DNA from: Ichthyophthirius multifiliis
Taxonomy: Eukaryota > Ciliophora > Oligohymenophorea > Hymenostomatida
Reading direction: 5' to 3'
Assembly (NCBI RefSeq): GCF_000220395.1
Contig: NW_004085979.1
Location: 1-64,000 of the forward strand
Length of the DNA stretch: 64,000 bases
In this document: positions 1-12,198 of the stretch, piece by piece
Layout of the letters: every line of letters starts with the position of its first letter
Position numbering within the stretch: position 1 is the stretch's first letter
Made by a program: the position numbers and the translations under genes
The notes under the pieces: generated by a model
Database searches by the model: none
Told to the model about the DNA's origin: nothing
What the model saw: only the letters and a program-made list of their open reading frames with translations

Positions 1-596
1 TTATACTATATTATTTTTTTTTATATATTTTAATCTTATTATATATTTATTTTAATAAACATTTTTATTTAATTATTTAAACAATAAATTTCTAACATAT
101 TTTTTCTAATATAATTATTTTAACATTTTATATAAAATTTAATATAATAAATATTTTTTTAATATTTATAGACCTTAAGTAATTTTTATAAACAAATTTA
201 ATATATAATCTTATTTTATATTATCTAAAATTATTTTATAAATAATATAATACACATTTTTATATTATTTACTATATTATTATCAAAAAATAATAATAAT
301 TTTTTATTTAAATTATATAGTCTTATATAGTCTATTTTTTTCTTTTTGATAATTATAAATATAATATTATTAATTAATAACTGAAAAAAATATTGTAATA
401 AATATTAAAAAAATTTAAATGCTAGATATTAAAAAAAAGTAAAATAAAATTTAATTATTCATTTTAAAAAATAATAAGTTAACAAACATAAATAAATATA
501 TAAATAAATTCTTAAAATCACATATAAGAATCCCTTTCTTAAATATAATAACAAATAAACTGTAAAGATATATTAATCTTAAATTAAAATGAAAAA
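1..596. other. AT-rich sequence, no gene seen
   Basis: Nearly pure A+T with short A and T runs. All frames carry frequent TGA or lack coding character. It probably holds the upstream region of the coiled-coil gene that starts at 597. Confidence 0.6.
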
Positions 597-1846
597 ATGT
601 ATATAACTTTTTTAAAATAATTTATTAATTTTTTTTACTTAAGAGATTCATTAAATGAAATAATAGAAAATTTGAATGAAAATTATAAATAAGAAATCAA
701 TAAGTAACTTCAAAATTTTTATCAATGAATCCTTTTTTTAAAAAAAAAATAAATAAATATAAAAATAAGTTAAAATAACATTTTATAATAAAAAGAAGAA
801 ATAATAAAATAAATTAAGTAAAAATACAAAACAGAAATAAATATGTAAAAATAAAAAACAGAAAATATATAATTCGAAAATATACAAAATTCAATATAAA
901 ATGAGGATAAAAATTAAAAATAAGAACAAAAAATAAATATTTCATATGAAAATTTAATAAAAACTGAATATTAAAAAAACGAAAAATAATTTCAAAAATT
1001 AAATGAAGAAATTCAATAAAAAAATATTGAAATTAAAAAAAATAAAAGCAATTAAGTTTAATTGAAAAACAAAGAAAATTCGAAAAAGAATTATTCCTTT
1101 AAGAATGTGAAAATATATAATAAGAAAATTATAACTTACAAGAAGAAATTAATACTTTAAATGAATAAAACTTACTAAAAACTTAATAATAAGAATAATA
1201 AATATAATAATAATAAGAAATAATACAATAACTATAAGAAATAATCAAATAAAATAAAGAAAAAACACAATAATAAGATGAATAAATCCAAATTTATATA
1301 TAAAAACTTAAATAATAAGAAGAAAATATATAATTAGATTAAAAAAAAATATTATTATAGGAATAAGATGCCTTAAATTTGGAAGAATAAATAAAATAGT
1401 TAAACAAATAAATAGAGCAAAAGAACATAGAAGAAGAATAATAATTCATTAATATGACTATTTTATCAGAAGAAATATAAAGAATGGAAGAAATACTAAG
1501 AAGATAAGATAAACAAATATTAGAAGAAAAACAAAAAAATATAAAATATAAAAATATAATATTTAATTTAAACTAAGAAAATAATTCCATAAAAATAAAA
1601 GTTGTTTAAAATAGCGATTTATAAATCAAAATTAGTGATTTACATGGTATATGTTTCCTTTTATTTATTGAAATTATAGCTTTAAGGAAAAATTTGGAGG
1701 AAAAATAAAAAGAAATCAAAAATTTAAGACTTAATTCACTCCTTGTATATAAAAAAGGTATATAATCTTTATAAAAAGTTGTTATTAATAATAATAAGGA
1801 GACCAGAAAATATTCTAAAACTTTAAATAAGATTGATGAAATATGA
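597..1846 (+). CDS. Coiled-coil protein, Q/E/K/N-rich
   Basis: Read with TAA/TAG as Gln. It starts at ATG 597 (MYITFLKQFINFFYLRDSLN) and ends at TGA 1844-1846. A GT-AG intron at 704-769 removes an in-frame TGA at 726 and keeps phase. The body is a long heptad-like coiled coil rich in Glu, Gln, Lys and Asn with repeated glutamine runs; the last ~60 residues are less biased and end near KYSKTLNKIDEI. The frame slips once, at the A8 run 1035-1042: one extra A would join the two halves into a single frame. No catalytic domain is visible. Such proteins in ciliates are often cytoskeletal or basal-body parts, but that is inference; the family is not recognised. Confidence 0.6.
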
Positions 1847-1962
1847 ATTATATTTTTATATATTTATTTTAAATAAATTTATACTAAAGTTATTAAAAAT
1901 AAAATTATTCAATTTTTTATAATTATTTTTATTTTTAATATATAAATTTTTTTTTAATAATA

Positions 1963-2001
<39 letters not shown>

Positions 2002-2195
2002 TATAATTTATTATTTTATTTTTTTCTATTAAAAAAAAATCAAATAATAATAATTTTATTATTTTTATTTTTATTTTATTGAATTTATTAATTATTATAA
2101 ATATTAATTAAAATTATAATTAATTAATATTAAAATATATATATATATATATATATTTTATTTTTTATTATTAAATTGTATTTTTTATTTTATTT
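1847..2195. other. AT-rich intergenic spacer with AT dinucleotide tracts
   Basis: No coding signal. Holds (AT)n tracts near 1971-1996 and 2136-2155. It separates the coiled-coil gene from the G-rich array that follows. Confidence 0.6.
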
Positions 2196-3020
2196 ATAGT
2201 TGGTTGGGGGGGGAGCGGGGTATTATTTTATTTTCTATTTGTGTGATTTTTAACTTATGCGAGGAATAATTTTTAACTATTAGTGTTAATTTCTTAACTT
2301 TGCGTTTATTCTTTATAATTATGGTATAGGTTTTTCTATTTAATGGATTATTACTTTATATTTCTTGAGATATTTTTTTATTCTTGGATTTTTCTATTTC
2401 ACTTATGGGGTTATTATTTTAATATGCGGCTTGTATTTTTTTATTTTAATTCTATTTTACTTATTTTTAATTATGGGTTTACTATTTTTACTTGCGGGGT
2501 TGTTATAATTACTAATGGGGTTAATACAAACTCTTATATTATAAAAATATTATAACTTTTTTTTTAATTTTTTATTTTATATATTTAAAAAATAATTCTG
2601 GGGTTATTTTTTACTTCTTCAATAACTTTTTTTTGCTTATGGGGTTATTTTTTTAAATTCTGGGGTTAATATTAAATAATACATTTACATTTACATTTTA
2701 TTAATTATGGGGTTATTATTTTTACTTATGGGGTTATTTATTTTTACTTGTGGGGTTATTTATTTTAACTTTTGGGGTTATATATTTTCACTTGCGTTAG
2801 CATTTTTATTTATTATTTAAATTCTGGGGTTAGAATTATATCCTGTTATATTTATTAGTTTATAGATTTTTTATAAAATAATATTGTGGTTTTTTATTTT
2901 TTGTTAATCCTTTTGATATATGTATTTTTTTTATTTCTTTTGGTGTTTTTTTTTATGTTTTTTTGTTATTTTTTGGGGTTGGTTTATTTTAAACTTATTG
3001 TTTTATTTTGGGGTTATACA
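2196..3020. repeat. Degenerate array of telomere-like GGGGTTA boxes
   Basis: About 13-14 copies of a GGGG box, nearly all followed by TT, stand in an otherwise T-rich strand: near 2217, 2407, 2496, 2517, 2600, 2641, 2662, 2709, 2730, 2752, 2774, 2826, 2975 and 3010. Weaker relatives lie between (2257, 2344, 2475). Several neighbours are 21-22 bp apart (2496/2517, 2641/2662, 2709/2730/2752/2774), and units look like CTTATGGGGTTATTTTTA. The array opens with G8 at 2206-2213. The top strand is strongly T+G and poor in C. GGGGTT is the telomere repeat of Tetrahymena-type ciliates, but here boxes are spaced, not head to tail. Open reading stretches inside (2343-2555, 2886-3191) are low-complexity by-products. 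Confidence 0.75.
2972..2986 (-). other. Cbs-like motif inside the G-rich array
   Basis: On the minus strand this reads TAAACCAACCCCAAA. Its first ten bases equal the start of the Tetrahymena chromosome breakage sequence TAAACCAACCTCTTT, and 11 of 15 positions agree. The core 10-mer is at 2977-2986. Known Cbs elements tolerate little change, so this is only a resemblance. It may also be just another GGGGTT unit that happens to be followed by GGTTTA. Confidence 0.25.
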
Positions 3021-3526
3021 TATTGCCTCAAAAATTATTTTGATTCATATTTTTTTTTTTTATTTGATTTAATTTTTTTGAATAAACTTGTTAATTTTTT
3101 TGTTTATTTCTTAAAATATATATATATATATAATTATTATTATTTTTTTTATATATTTGTTTTTTTTTTTTTAATTTTTTTGTTATATTAAGTTTAGTAT
3201 ATATTATTAAGAATTTAATTTTTTTTTTTTTTTTTTTTTTAAGAAATATTTATTATTTGAAATATATATATTTATAAATTATTTTCATAATTAAAAAAAA
3301 AATAATAAAAGAGATAATTTATATATATATTTTTTTAAAAATAATAAATTAATAAAAATTAAATTTTATGTAAAAAAAAAAAATTATTAATTTAAAAAAA
3401 TATAATAATAATGAAAATTATATTTTTTTAATAAAACAATTTAAAAAATTTATTTAAAAAAAAAAAAATAATAAAATATTTAAATAATTTTTAAATATAA
3501 AAATTAATAAATAAATAAAAATAAAA
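3021..3526. other. T-rich then A-rich upstream region of the CK2 gene
   Basis: T-rich to about 3240 (T20 run near 3221-3240), then A-rich leader up to the ATG at 3527. No gene seen. The T-rich to A-rich switch upstream of a start codon recurs at many genes in this window. Confidence 0.5.
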
Positions 3527-5041
3527 ATGGATTCATTACCTAAACCAAAATATTATGCCGATGTTAATTTATTAAAAGGACAAGATTATTATGATTATGA
3601 AAAAGTGGAAATTTAATATGGGTAATAATAATTAGTCAATAAATTAAATATTAACCTATATTTTTATTTAAACAAAAAAAATTATTTTAAAACAATTAAG
3701 AAATTTGAATAATTATTAAGTAATAGCAAAACTAGGTAGAGGTAAATATTCGGAAGTATTTTAAGGAATAAATACATTGAATAATTAAAAATGTGTTATT
3801 AAAGTTTTAAAGCCAAGTATTATTTTCTTTAAAAATAATAAATAAAATAATTATTTAATTTATAAAAAGTAAGAAAGAAAAAAATAAAAAGAGAAGTCTC
3901 TATTTTAATAAATATTTGCGGCGGGAAAAATATAATTACTTTATTAGATATAGTAAGAGAACCTGAAACAAAAACAACATGCTTAGTAATTTTATAAATT
4001 TTATATTAGCCAAATTTTAAAATTTATAATGTATTAGATATTTGAATATGTAAATAGTTAAGACTATAGAACATTATATCCTTAATTAAATGATTTCGAC
4101 ATAAGATATTATATTTATGAAATATTGAAAGTAAAACATATAATCATGTATATTCAAAAAAAAAAAAATTAATAATAAATTAATAATAATGAGCAATATA
4201 AATTTATAAATATAAACAAAATAAAAATATTATATATATAAATATTTATATATATTTATATATTTATATATTTTTATATTTATATATTTATTTTTATTTT
4301 TATCATTTAATTTTTTATAAATATTTCTGTATTATATATATAGACACTTGATTATGCTCATAGTTAAGGAATAATGCATAGAGATGTAAAACCTCATAAT
4401 ATAATGATTGATCACGAAAAAAAATATTAAGATTGATAGATTGGGGATTAGCTGAATATTATATACCTGGTTAAAATTATAATGTAACTTAATTAATACA
4501 TAACCTTTTTAAAGCACATTTATTTTTTAATATATATAAAGGTTAGAGTAGCTTCAAGATATTTTAAAGGGCCTGAATTATTAGTAAATTATTAATATTA
4601 TGATTATAGTTTAGATATTTGGAGTTTAGGAGCTATGTTTGCAGGAATAATTTTCAAAAAAGAACCTTTTTTTTAAGGAAATGATAATTATGATTAATTG
4701 GAAAAAATAAATAGAGTCCTAGGTACTGCTGATTTAACGGAATATATAAAAAGTTATGGACTTATCCTTGATAATAATTATAAAGGAGTTTTAGGGAGAT
4801 ATGAAAAAAGAAGTTGGTATACTTTTGTAAATAATGAAAATTAACACATTGCAAATGAAGAAGCAATTGATTTATTAAACAAAATGTTAGTATATGATCA
4901 CGTATTTTGATTTTATTATTATTATTTTTATATTATTTTTATTTTTTTTTGAAGGCAAAAAGAATAACACCAAAAGAAGCTATGTTACATCCTTATTTTA
5001 TACCTGTTATAAACTAATAAAAGAAAAAATAAATAAAATGA
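3527..5041 (+). CDS. Casein kinase II catalytic subunit alpha
   Basis: Ser/Thr kinase of the CK2 alpha family. ATG 3527, TGA 5039-5041, seven exons, about 335 aa, the normal size. Introns: 3622-3700, 3817-3869, 3986-4037, 4131-4343, 4484-4541, 4902-4954. Visible motifs: glycine loop [10 protein letters not shown], catalytic-lysine segment CVIKVLKP, basic stretch RKKKIKRE typical of CK2 (substrate and beta-subunit region), catalytic loop HRDVKPHN, and DWG in place of DFG, a CK2 hallmark, then [20 protein letters not shown]. The A8 run 4417-4424 breaks the frame between HEKK and LRLIDWG; nine A would restore it. All other exons agree in phase, so I read this as a functional gene with a base missing from the sequence. 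Confidence 0.93.
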
Positions 5042-5237
5042 AATATTTTATAAATTAATTAATATTATTAATAAATACAATTAAAATAACATATATAATA
5101 AAAATTATATTTAATAATTTTTTTTTTTTTTTATATGTATTAATAAAAAATTATAATAAAATAAAATATTAAATATCTTTTTATTTGTTTTTTTTTTATT
5201 AAAATAAGTTTTAATATATATATATTTAAATATATAT

Positions 5238-5287
<50 letters not shown>

Positions 5288-5430
5288 CAATCTAAAATAT
5301 TTTATATTGTTTATTACATTTAATTATTATTTAATATTTATAAAAATAAACAAAAGGATAAATATTTTATTAATATATTATACTTTTTAATATTTAATTT
5401 CTATATAATAAAATTTAAAAACCAAAATAA
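5042..5430. other. AT-rich spacer with long TA tract
   Basis: Intergenic spacer between CK2 alpha and CSN2. It contains interrupted (TA)n at about 5213-5283. No coding signal. Confidence 0.6.
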
Positions 5431-5946
5431 ATGTCTGATTATAATTATGATGAAGACGTTGATGGATATATCGAAGATGACAATGGATGTGAAGGAATGG
5501 AAGAAGAAGATGATTTTGAAATATAATTAGAAAACGATTTTTATACAGCCGATGGTAAATAAGAAATTAATTAAAAAAATAACAATATAAAATAAGAGGA
5601 AAAACAAACTGATCCGTAAGGGGCAATCTTAATATTTTAAGGAATTATAGAAAGAGAAGAATCTAAAGATATATAATAACGAAAATGGACATTTAAATCA
5701 TTATTATAGATAATTATATTAAGTGTGAAAATAAATCAAGTATAGTAATTGATATAAAACATAAGTTAAATTTTAAAAAATATGGAAGGAGTAAGTAAAA
5801 ATGATGCGACAGAAGCTATTACACAGATAATAGAAACTGTAAATAATATATATAAAAAAATAAACAAATAAATATAATTAAAATTAAATATAATTTGATA
5901 AATATATATATTTTTTATATATATATAAAAATAAATATATTAAATA

Positions 5947-5989
<43 letters not shown>

Positions 5990-7008
5990 TTAGATAATGA
6001 ATTTATAAGAAAACGATACACGATAAAAAATATTTGAAATTATATTAGATTATTTAAAACATAAATAAATGATATAATTATGGTATAATGCATCCTTAAA
6101 ATTATGTAAAATATTCTTCGAATCTTAAGATAAAAATAATTTAAATTTACAGAAGCTTCTCGAAGAAATAAAACAATCATGTAGACATCCTGATGGCTCT
6201 GATGACTTTAAAAAATCAGAATATCTATTGGAAGTATATTCTTTAGAAATATAAATATTAATTCAAAAAAAATAAATTACTAAGCTCAAAGATATATACT
6301 CACGTACCAAAAAACACTAATCCACTATTTCAGATCCTAAAATTATGGGAATAATTAAAGAAACAAACGGAAAAATGCTCATGTTTGAAAAAAACTACCA
6401 TGATGCTGCCCTTGAACTATTAGAATCATTTAAAAACTATTAAGAAGTTGGAAATCCTTAAGCTAAAGTTGTTCTTAAGTATGTAGTTTTAGCTTCTATT
6501 CTTTCAGGATCATCAATTAACCCTTTTGATAATCGAGAAGCGAAAGTTTACAAAGAAGATAGGGAAATAATTGCTATGTAAAACTTAAGATATGCTTATG
6601 AAAATAAAGATATTAATATGTTTAATAAAATTATAAATGATAGATATTCTCATATTATGGATGTATATATATATATAAAAATTAATAAATAATACATATT
6701 TCTTTATAATAAAGGATGAATTTATGAAATAATTTACAAATTAATTAAAAAAAGTGATTTCTTTAGAAAAAATAATAAAAATAATTAATCCTTATGAAAG
6801 AATAAAAATAAAATATATAGGAAAATAATTAAATATAGAAGAAAATATAGTCGAAAATTATCTCCAAGAACTCATTTTAGATAATAAAATTTAAGGAAAT
6901 ATTAATAGTGTAGAAGGATATTATGAAAATGCTTTATATAAAAAGAATATTTTAGATAAAACTAAAGAAGATGCAATTAATAAATGGATTAATACTATTT
7001 AAGTTTGA
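5431..7008 (+). CDS. COP9 signalosome subunit 2 (CSN2)
   Basis: Scaffold subunit of the COP9 signalosome, the cullin deneddylase. ATG 5431, TGA 7006-7008, introns 5839-5993 and 6663-6714, 456 aa against about 443 in animals. The N-terminus is acidic ([15 protein letters not shown]) as in CSN2. Family-specific stretches include the segment around [47 protein letters not shown] and [20 protein letters not shown], matching the CSN2 pattern with INPFDSQEAKPYK. The C-terminal PCI domain covers roughly residues 270-440 ([19 protein letters not shown], then [15 protein letters not shown]). The close relative Rpn6 is less likely because of the acidic N-terminus and the INPFD segment. Intact reading frame. 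Confidence 0.92.
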
Positions 7009-7216
7009 TTTTTTTTTTTTTTTAATATTATTTCTTTTTTTTAATATTTTTTTTTTTTTTTTTATAAAAATAAAATAAAATAAATATTTAAAAACTATAA
7101 ATTATATATTAGTAAATAAAATATTTTAAATTTATAAATATTATTATATAAAACTTAAATTTTAAATAAAAAATTAAATAAAGTAAATAATATATATATA
7201 TATATATATAGAAAAA

Positions 7217-8277
7217 ATGTACCCTAAATATAATGAAAACAATAATTAAATTAAATTACAGGAAAATCCTTTTGAATAATATAAATAATATTAAACATAA
7301 ATAAAAATTCAATAATAAATTCCTTATAGTGAAGATAATTTAAACCAAATAGTTTTATCATAAAATCCTTTATAAGAATTTCAAGAATATCAAAAAAAAT
7401 AAACAAAAGAAAATAAAAAAGAAAATATAATAGTTATAAAAAAATAAAAATTGTATATTTTTTTAATTTTAAACAATAAACAAACAAAAAAGATATAAAA
7501 TGCTCGAAAGGCAATAAACTAAATAAACACAATTAAAAAAGACTTATAAAATGAAGATTAAAAAGGAAATAATAATTTCTAATAATAACTAATTAATCAA
7601 AAAAATAATATTAATATATGGATAAAGTTAAAAGTAGAATAATAAATAGATAATTTATTATCAAAAGCTAAATCGTTAGTAAAAAGAAAAATTAAAGATC
7701 CGCAAATGGTATTAATTTAAAAAAAAAAAAAAATAATATAAATAAAGTCTTAATGTGTAAAATAATTAATTGATGATGCTGTTGATATAGATTGGCCTGA
7801 AATAGAAGATTTGGTAAAAATAAGAATTAGGTAAAAAAATATATTAATATTTAACATTATGATTAGGATTAATAGTTTTTTTATAAATTTTTGTTAAAAA
7901 AAAAAAGATTTTTTAAAAATAATTAATTAAAATTTTTTAATGAATTATGTTATTATATATGGTATAAAAAAGAAATAAAAGATAAATTATAATACAATTA
8001 AATATAAAAAAAAATATAAAAATTTCTATAAAATATAAATATAAATAAAATTAAATATGTATATATATATTTTTTATTATATATATATATATATATATAT
8101 ATAAATTATTATTATATATTTATATTTAACTTTAGAATAAAAGAGAAATAATAAATAGAAAAAATTCAGGAAATAAAATAAAGTATAACTTGTTATATAA
8201 ATCCTTGGTACATAATAAGATCATGGTATTTATATACAGATCAACCATGTAAATATATAATAATATATATATATATA

Positions 8278-8314
<37 letters not shown>

Positions 8315-9269
8315 CTATAATAATTATTTTATTAATAAACTATAGATAATAAATCTTTTTGGCTAAAAATAAGATCTTTTTCATGGTGGTTTATATTATT
8401 AGTTAAACTTTTTCCATTTTATGGCGTTTAAAGTTTTTTACACATCATTATTTTTCTTTTTATAGATAAATCTGATGAATGGTAGTTATTTAATTACATA
8501 ATTTAATTTAAAAAAGTGTAATTTTTTAGCATTGGAATGTCCGGTACATTAATAGGATATGCTCTTTTTTTTAACTGTACTACTTTAAACGATTATTCGA
8601 GTCCTTAAGACTTTTATAAATGCAAAACGGAAGGACCTGGATCCAAAATAAACGTGATAATAGATCTTTTAGGTTTTCTATTATAAATTGCCTTATGTTG
8701 GTTAAGCTTTTTGATAATTCCTTTCTCTAAATCAAAAGGAATAGCTTAAAAAGAATCAAATGAATATTAAAATTGCTGCTTAAAAATAAATTTAGAAAAA
8801 GGTGGAAGATTTAAAAACTTTCTTTTTTTGGACATGATTGCATTTTTTTTTTGTATAGGAATTCTCATGCTATTTATATATACTGGAAATGATTTAAAAA
8901 AAGAAATTTGGCAATATTATTAAGCTATTTATTTGGTGAAAACTATTTACGGATTACTAAGTTTCCCTTGGCTACTTTTTTTAATAGAGAAAATTCTTAA
9001 AAGTATAACGAAAGCTGAAGAAACTGGGGTAATATTTATTTTATATTATATATATATATATAATACATTTTCTTACATATATATATTTTTATTTTTTAAG
9101 AAAGTATGATTAATACGGAAACACTTAATTATTTAAAGGAAATTAAGAAGTTGAAATTATAAAAGAAAATTAAAACAATAAAAATGAAAATCAAGAAGAA
9201 AAGCAAAGTCTATTATAAAACATAGATATTGAGGAATTTTTCAGACAAACAAATAATGAATATTTATGA
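7217..9269 (+). CDS. Multi-pass membrane protein, unrecognised family
   Basis: ATG 7217 (MYPKYNENNNQIKLQENPFE), TGA 9267-9269. The N-terminal ~165 codons are hydrophilic and Q/N/K-rich with no domain seen. A short intron 7709-7747 (39 bp) leads to a 22-codon exon containing DDAVDIDWPEIEDL. The middle (7814-8130) is poorly resolved and may hold one small exon. The C-terminal half is hydrophobic: FWLKIRSFSWWFILLVKLFP, an exon after a ~52 bp intron near 8480-8530, then at least five further membrane segments, for example INVIIDLLGFLLQIALCWLS and LFLDMIAFFFCIGILMLFIY. A basic-acidic tail rich in E, N and Q ends the protein. It is probably a transporter- or receptor-like membrane protein; no family signature was found. 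Confidence 0.6.
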
Positions 9270-9500
9270 AGAAAAATAAAAAATAATAAACATATATAAA
9301 AATTATTAAATAAAAATAATAATGTTATATATAATATATAATATATATATATATATATATATTTATTTAAAATATAAAATTTTATCGACAAGCAAAATTT
9401 TTTATTGTCTATTTTTATTTTTATTTAATTTTGAAAATTAAAAATTACATAAAAAATAAAATAAACTTTTTTTAAATTAATTTCTATAAAATAAAAAAAA

Positions 9501-11159
9501 TCAAACAAAATAAACTTCGCCATATTCTTTATGCTTCCTTTCTCTTGCTAAATTATTCATAAACTCTACTAAATTACTTTTCAAAAACTTATCTTTTTAT
9601 TATTCCGAGAAATCTTTAATAATCTAATATGTATAATCTTTAAATTATTACCCCTATAAATTTAAAAACTCAAAAAGTTCCAAAAGATTATCTTTACATG
9701 ATTAATCAATATCCGGATCATAAGTAAAAATAATCAACTTTAAAAATAAAAGTTTAGAATCTTCCATAATTTTCTATTAAATAGTTTCAAATAAGAACAT
9801 TCTTTTAATAATTTCGGAAGCCAACGCGCACATTTCCCTTTCCAAAAGTGCTAAAAAGATATAACTTTTAAGTTTATTAAATATATAAATCCACACCTAA
9901 CTATCTCTATCTTATAATTAATTATGTAAACACCCAATAATGATTTCTAAATGTTCTTTATTAAACTCTTTTAGATTTTATTAATTTACATAATTATCCA
10001 AAGCCTACGCAATTCCAACACTATTCCAATTAATAGGTGCTGAAGTTAATTTATATTTAAAAGAATTACATCCTCCCACAATTTACCCTTCCTCTTCTCC
10101 TTTTTAAGGATTAGTTAAAAGTACTTACTCTCTAATAGAAGTTTAAATCCTTAAAAGAATATCTAAATACCTATCACAGAATACTGGGTAATAATTTAAG
10201 ACTGGAGCTAGATAAATCAATCCAATTCTGAGAATATTTTAACTTTCATGAATATTGAAAATAGAATAAACTATATTACTTAATTTCTCTCTTCTTTCTA
10301 TACATAAATTTTACTCATATTAAATTTATTATATATTTTAGTCATTCTCTTTTACCAAATCTTCGAATTATTACTCTTCTTACGCTAAATAAAGTAGTAG
10401 ATTTTAACAAATAATTAATATCTAAGCTTTTATTTCCCACCAATTATCATTTATGAGTTTATTTAAATTATCAATCAAACTAAGAACTGGTTTATAATCG
10501 AAAAAACAAATCTCATTTATAATTTTTAAACAATTAACCCTACTAATGGGTGAAGGAGAGCTCAATTATTTAACTGAGTACGAAAAAAAAATACTATACA
10601 ACTCATTATCGAAATCTTCTTCATAATTCTCACATATTAAAAAAGATAAAATCGATACTAAATTTTTTAAGTCGCTTTTTAGTATTTTTATTATTTGTTT
10701 TATTAAATGTAATCTTGAAAGACTATCTTTAACACAAAACTTATATAAAATATGACATAAAGACTGCTTTTTATTCCCAGATCTTATTATTATATCTATA
10801 AGAGGCTCCAAGAGGATATTTTCGAACATCATTTAGGTACCCTGAGCATCAGTGTCTATTAATTCTTAGCCTACTGTTTTAAAAAGGAATAATGTAAGAA
10901 TATATTCCTCGTCTGTAAAATTAAAATATTTCAATAAAGGAATAAACATAGTAAAGAATTTCTTAAAATCCAAAAAGTTATTATTTAATGTTTCAATAAT
11001 TAAAGGTAAATTATTATCAAGAAAACACTATATTAATATTTTAATACTTTTTTTCTAAATCTCATCACATCTATTAAATAAATCAACTAATAAAAAGTGT
11101 TTTTTTTCATCAATATTTAAATTTCTAAGTAAAATATAATATGATTTTTATATATAATT

Positions 11160-11193
<34 letters not shown>

Positions 11194-12014
11194 TTTAAAT
11201 ATATATACTTAATATCTTATGCTATAGGATCTTTTTTAAATAATGTCGATGATTAATCTTAAAGAAAATCCAAGATCCCTTTAGCTTCCATTAATTATCC
11301 TTATTATTCTTTATTTTTTTTCGATGTTGAAGAATTATAAGATTTCAATTAGATTTCTCTAACTTCCGGTTATAAGGATTCTTATAAATTCGTATTATAT
11401 TTTTTTTCTTTCCATTAATTCCTATTCTTCTTTCTTTAACTAATCTTCTAATTACTATCTTTTTTTAAATGTCAAATATTCTTTAATATTTGAATTTTCT
11501 TTTTCTTTTCTCACATTATTATCATGATTTTAAATCACTAATTTAGTCCTAGCCTCTTTTTCTTCTAAATCAATTATTCTAACAAGTTCCCTTTCCCTTG
11601 CTAAAGTTGTCCCAGTAGGCTTCATATACTCAGGTATCACATTTTCTTCCTAAATCTTTGGTTTTTATCTAAATTAAGCTTCTTTTTGCTTAAAAATTCA
11701 TATAATTTGCACAAAAAAATAAACGCGGCATCTTTTGCTTAATTATATATTGGCTCGTAATCTCTTGGTTGAATATTAAAGCTTTTCTTATTTAAAATTT
11801 TGGATATTTATTCCCAATTATCTCTTCTTCTATCCATTCTTTATCCGTTATCAAATGTATATATATTTACTTCTCGAGGATAATATCTACTGAGTATTTC
11901 TGCTATTGTAAAGCCGTTTGTTATGTCTCTACGTACATTTTTTACAGAATATGCTAAATCTAATGAATCTAGCCAATTTATTAAATCTCTAGGTAGTGCT
12001 TCTCCTTAATTCAT
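9501..12014 (-). CDS. CH (SPATA4/CLAMP-type) domain protein with long helical C-terminus
   Basis: Start ATG at 12014 (minus), stop TGA at 9501-9503, about 806 aa with one intron (11125-11218). Residues ~8-115 are a CH_2 domain like SPATA4: [34 protein letters not shown], then [15 protein letters not shown] and [16 protein letters not shown]. The next ~150 residues are charged and coiled coil ([18 protein letters not shown]). From ~270 to the end is an uninterrupted alpha-helical region with a solenoid look ([20 protein letters not shown] and similar), not assigned to a family. SPATA4/Spef1 CH domains bind microtubules, so a ciliary axoneme role is inferred. The frame slips at T5 11672-11676 (A5 in coding sense); one extra A joins the halves as [21 protein letters not shown]4 itself is only ~300 aa. 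Confidence 0.75.
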
Positions 12015-12100
12015 ATTATTTTATATTAATTTTTTTTAAAAATATAACTTTTCTTTTTAAATATGAATGAATTATTAAATAAAATAATATTTATATAAAT

Positions 12101-12152
<52 letters not shown>

Positions 12153-12198
12153 CATATACAAATTATTATTATTTTATTAATATTTCAAAAAAAACTTA
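12015..12198. other. Divergent promoter region with TA tract
   Basis: A 184 bp spacer between a minus-strand and a plus-strand gene, carrying (TA)n at about 12103-12139. It probably serves both genes in opposite directions. Confidence 0.4.

Noticed and set aside
2941-3013. Minus strand contains CAACCCCAA followed by AAAA, like the template of Tetrahymena telomerase RNA.
   Set aside because: The motif is one of ~14 GGGGTT units in the array; no flanking helix I, template boundary element, pseudoknot or pol III terminator could be seen.
2886-3191. Open stretch of ~100 codons rich in Phe, Leu and Tyr.
   Set aside because: Results from T-rich DNA of the array; no A-rich leader, no codon structure, no homology.
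4417-4424. Euplotes-type programmed +1 frameshift (AAA-TAA/TAG) as explanation of the CK2 break.
   Set aside because: Euplotes uses TAA/TAG as stops at such sites; here both are Gln, and the frame needs a base added in a homopolymer.
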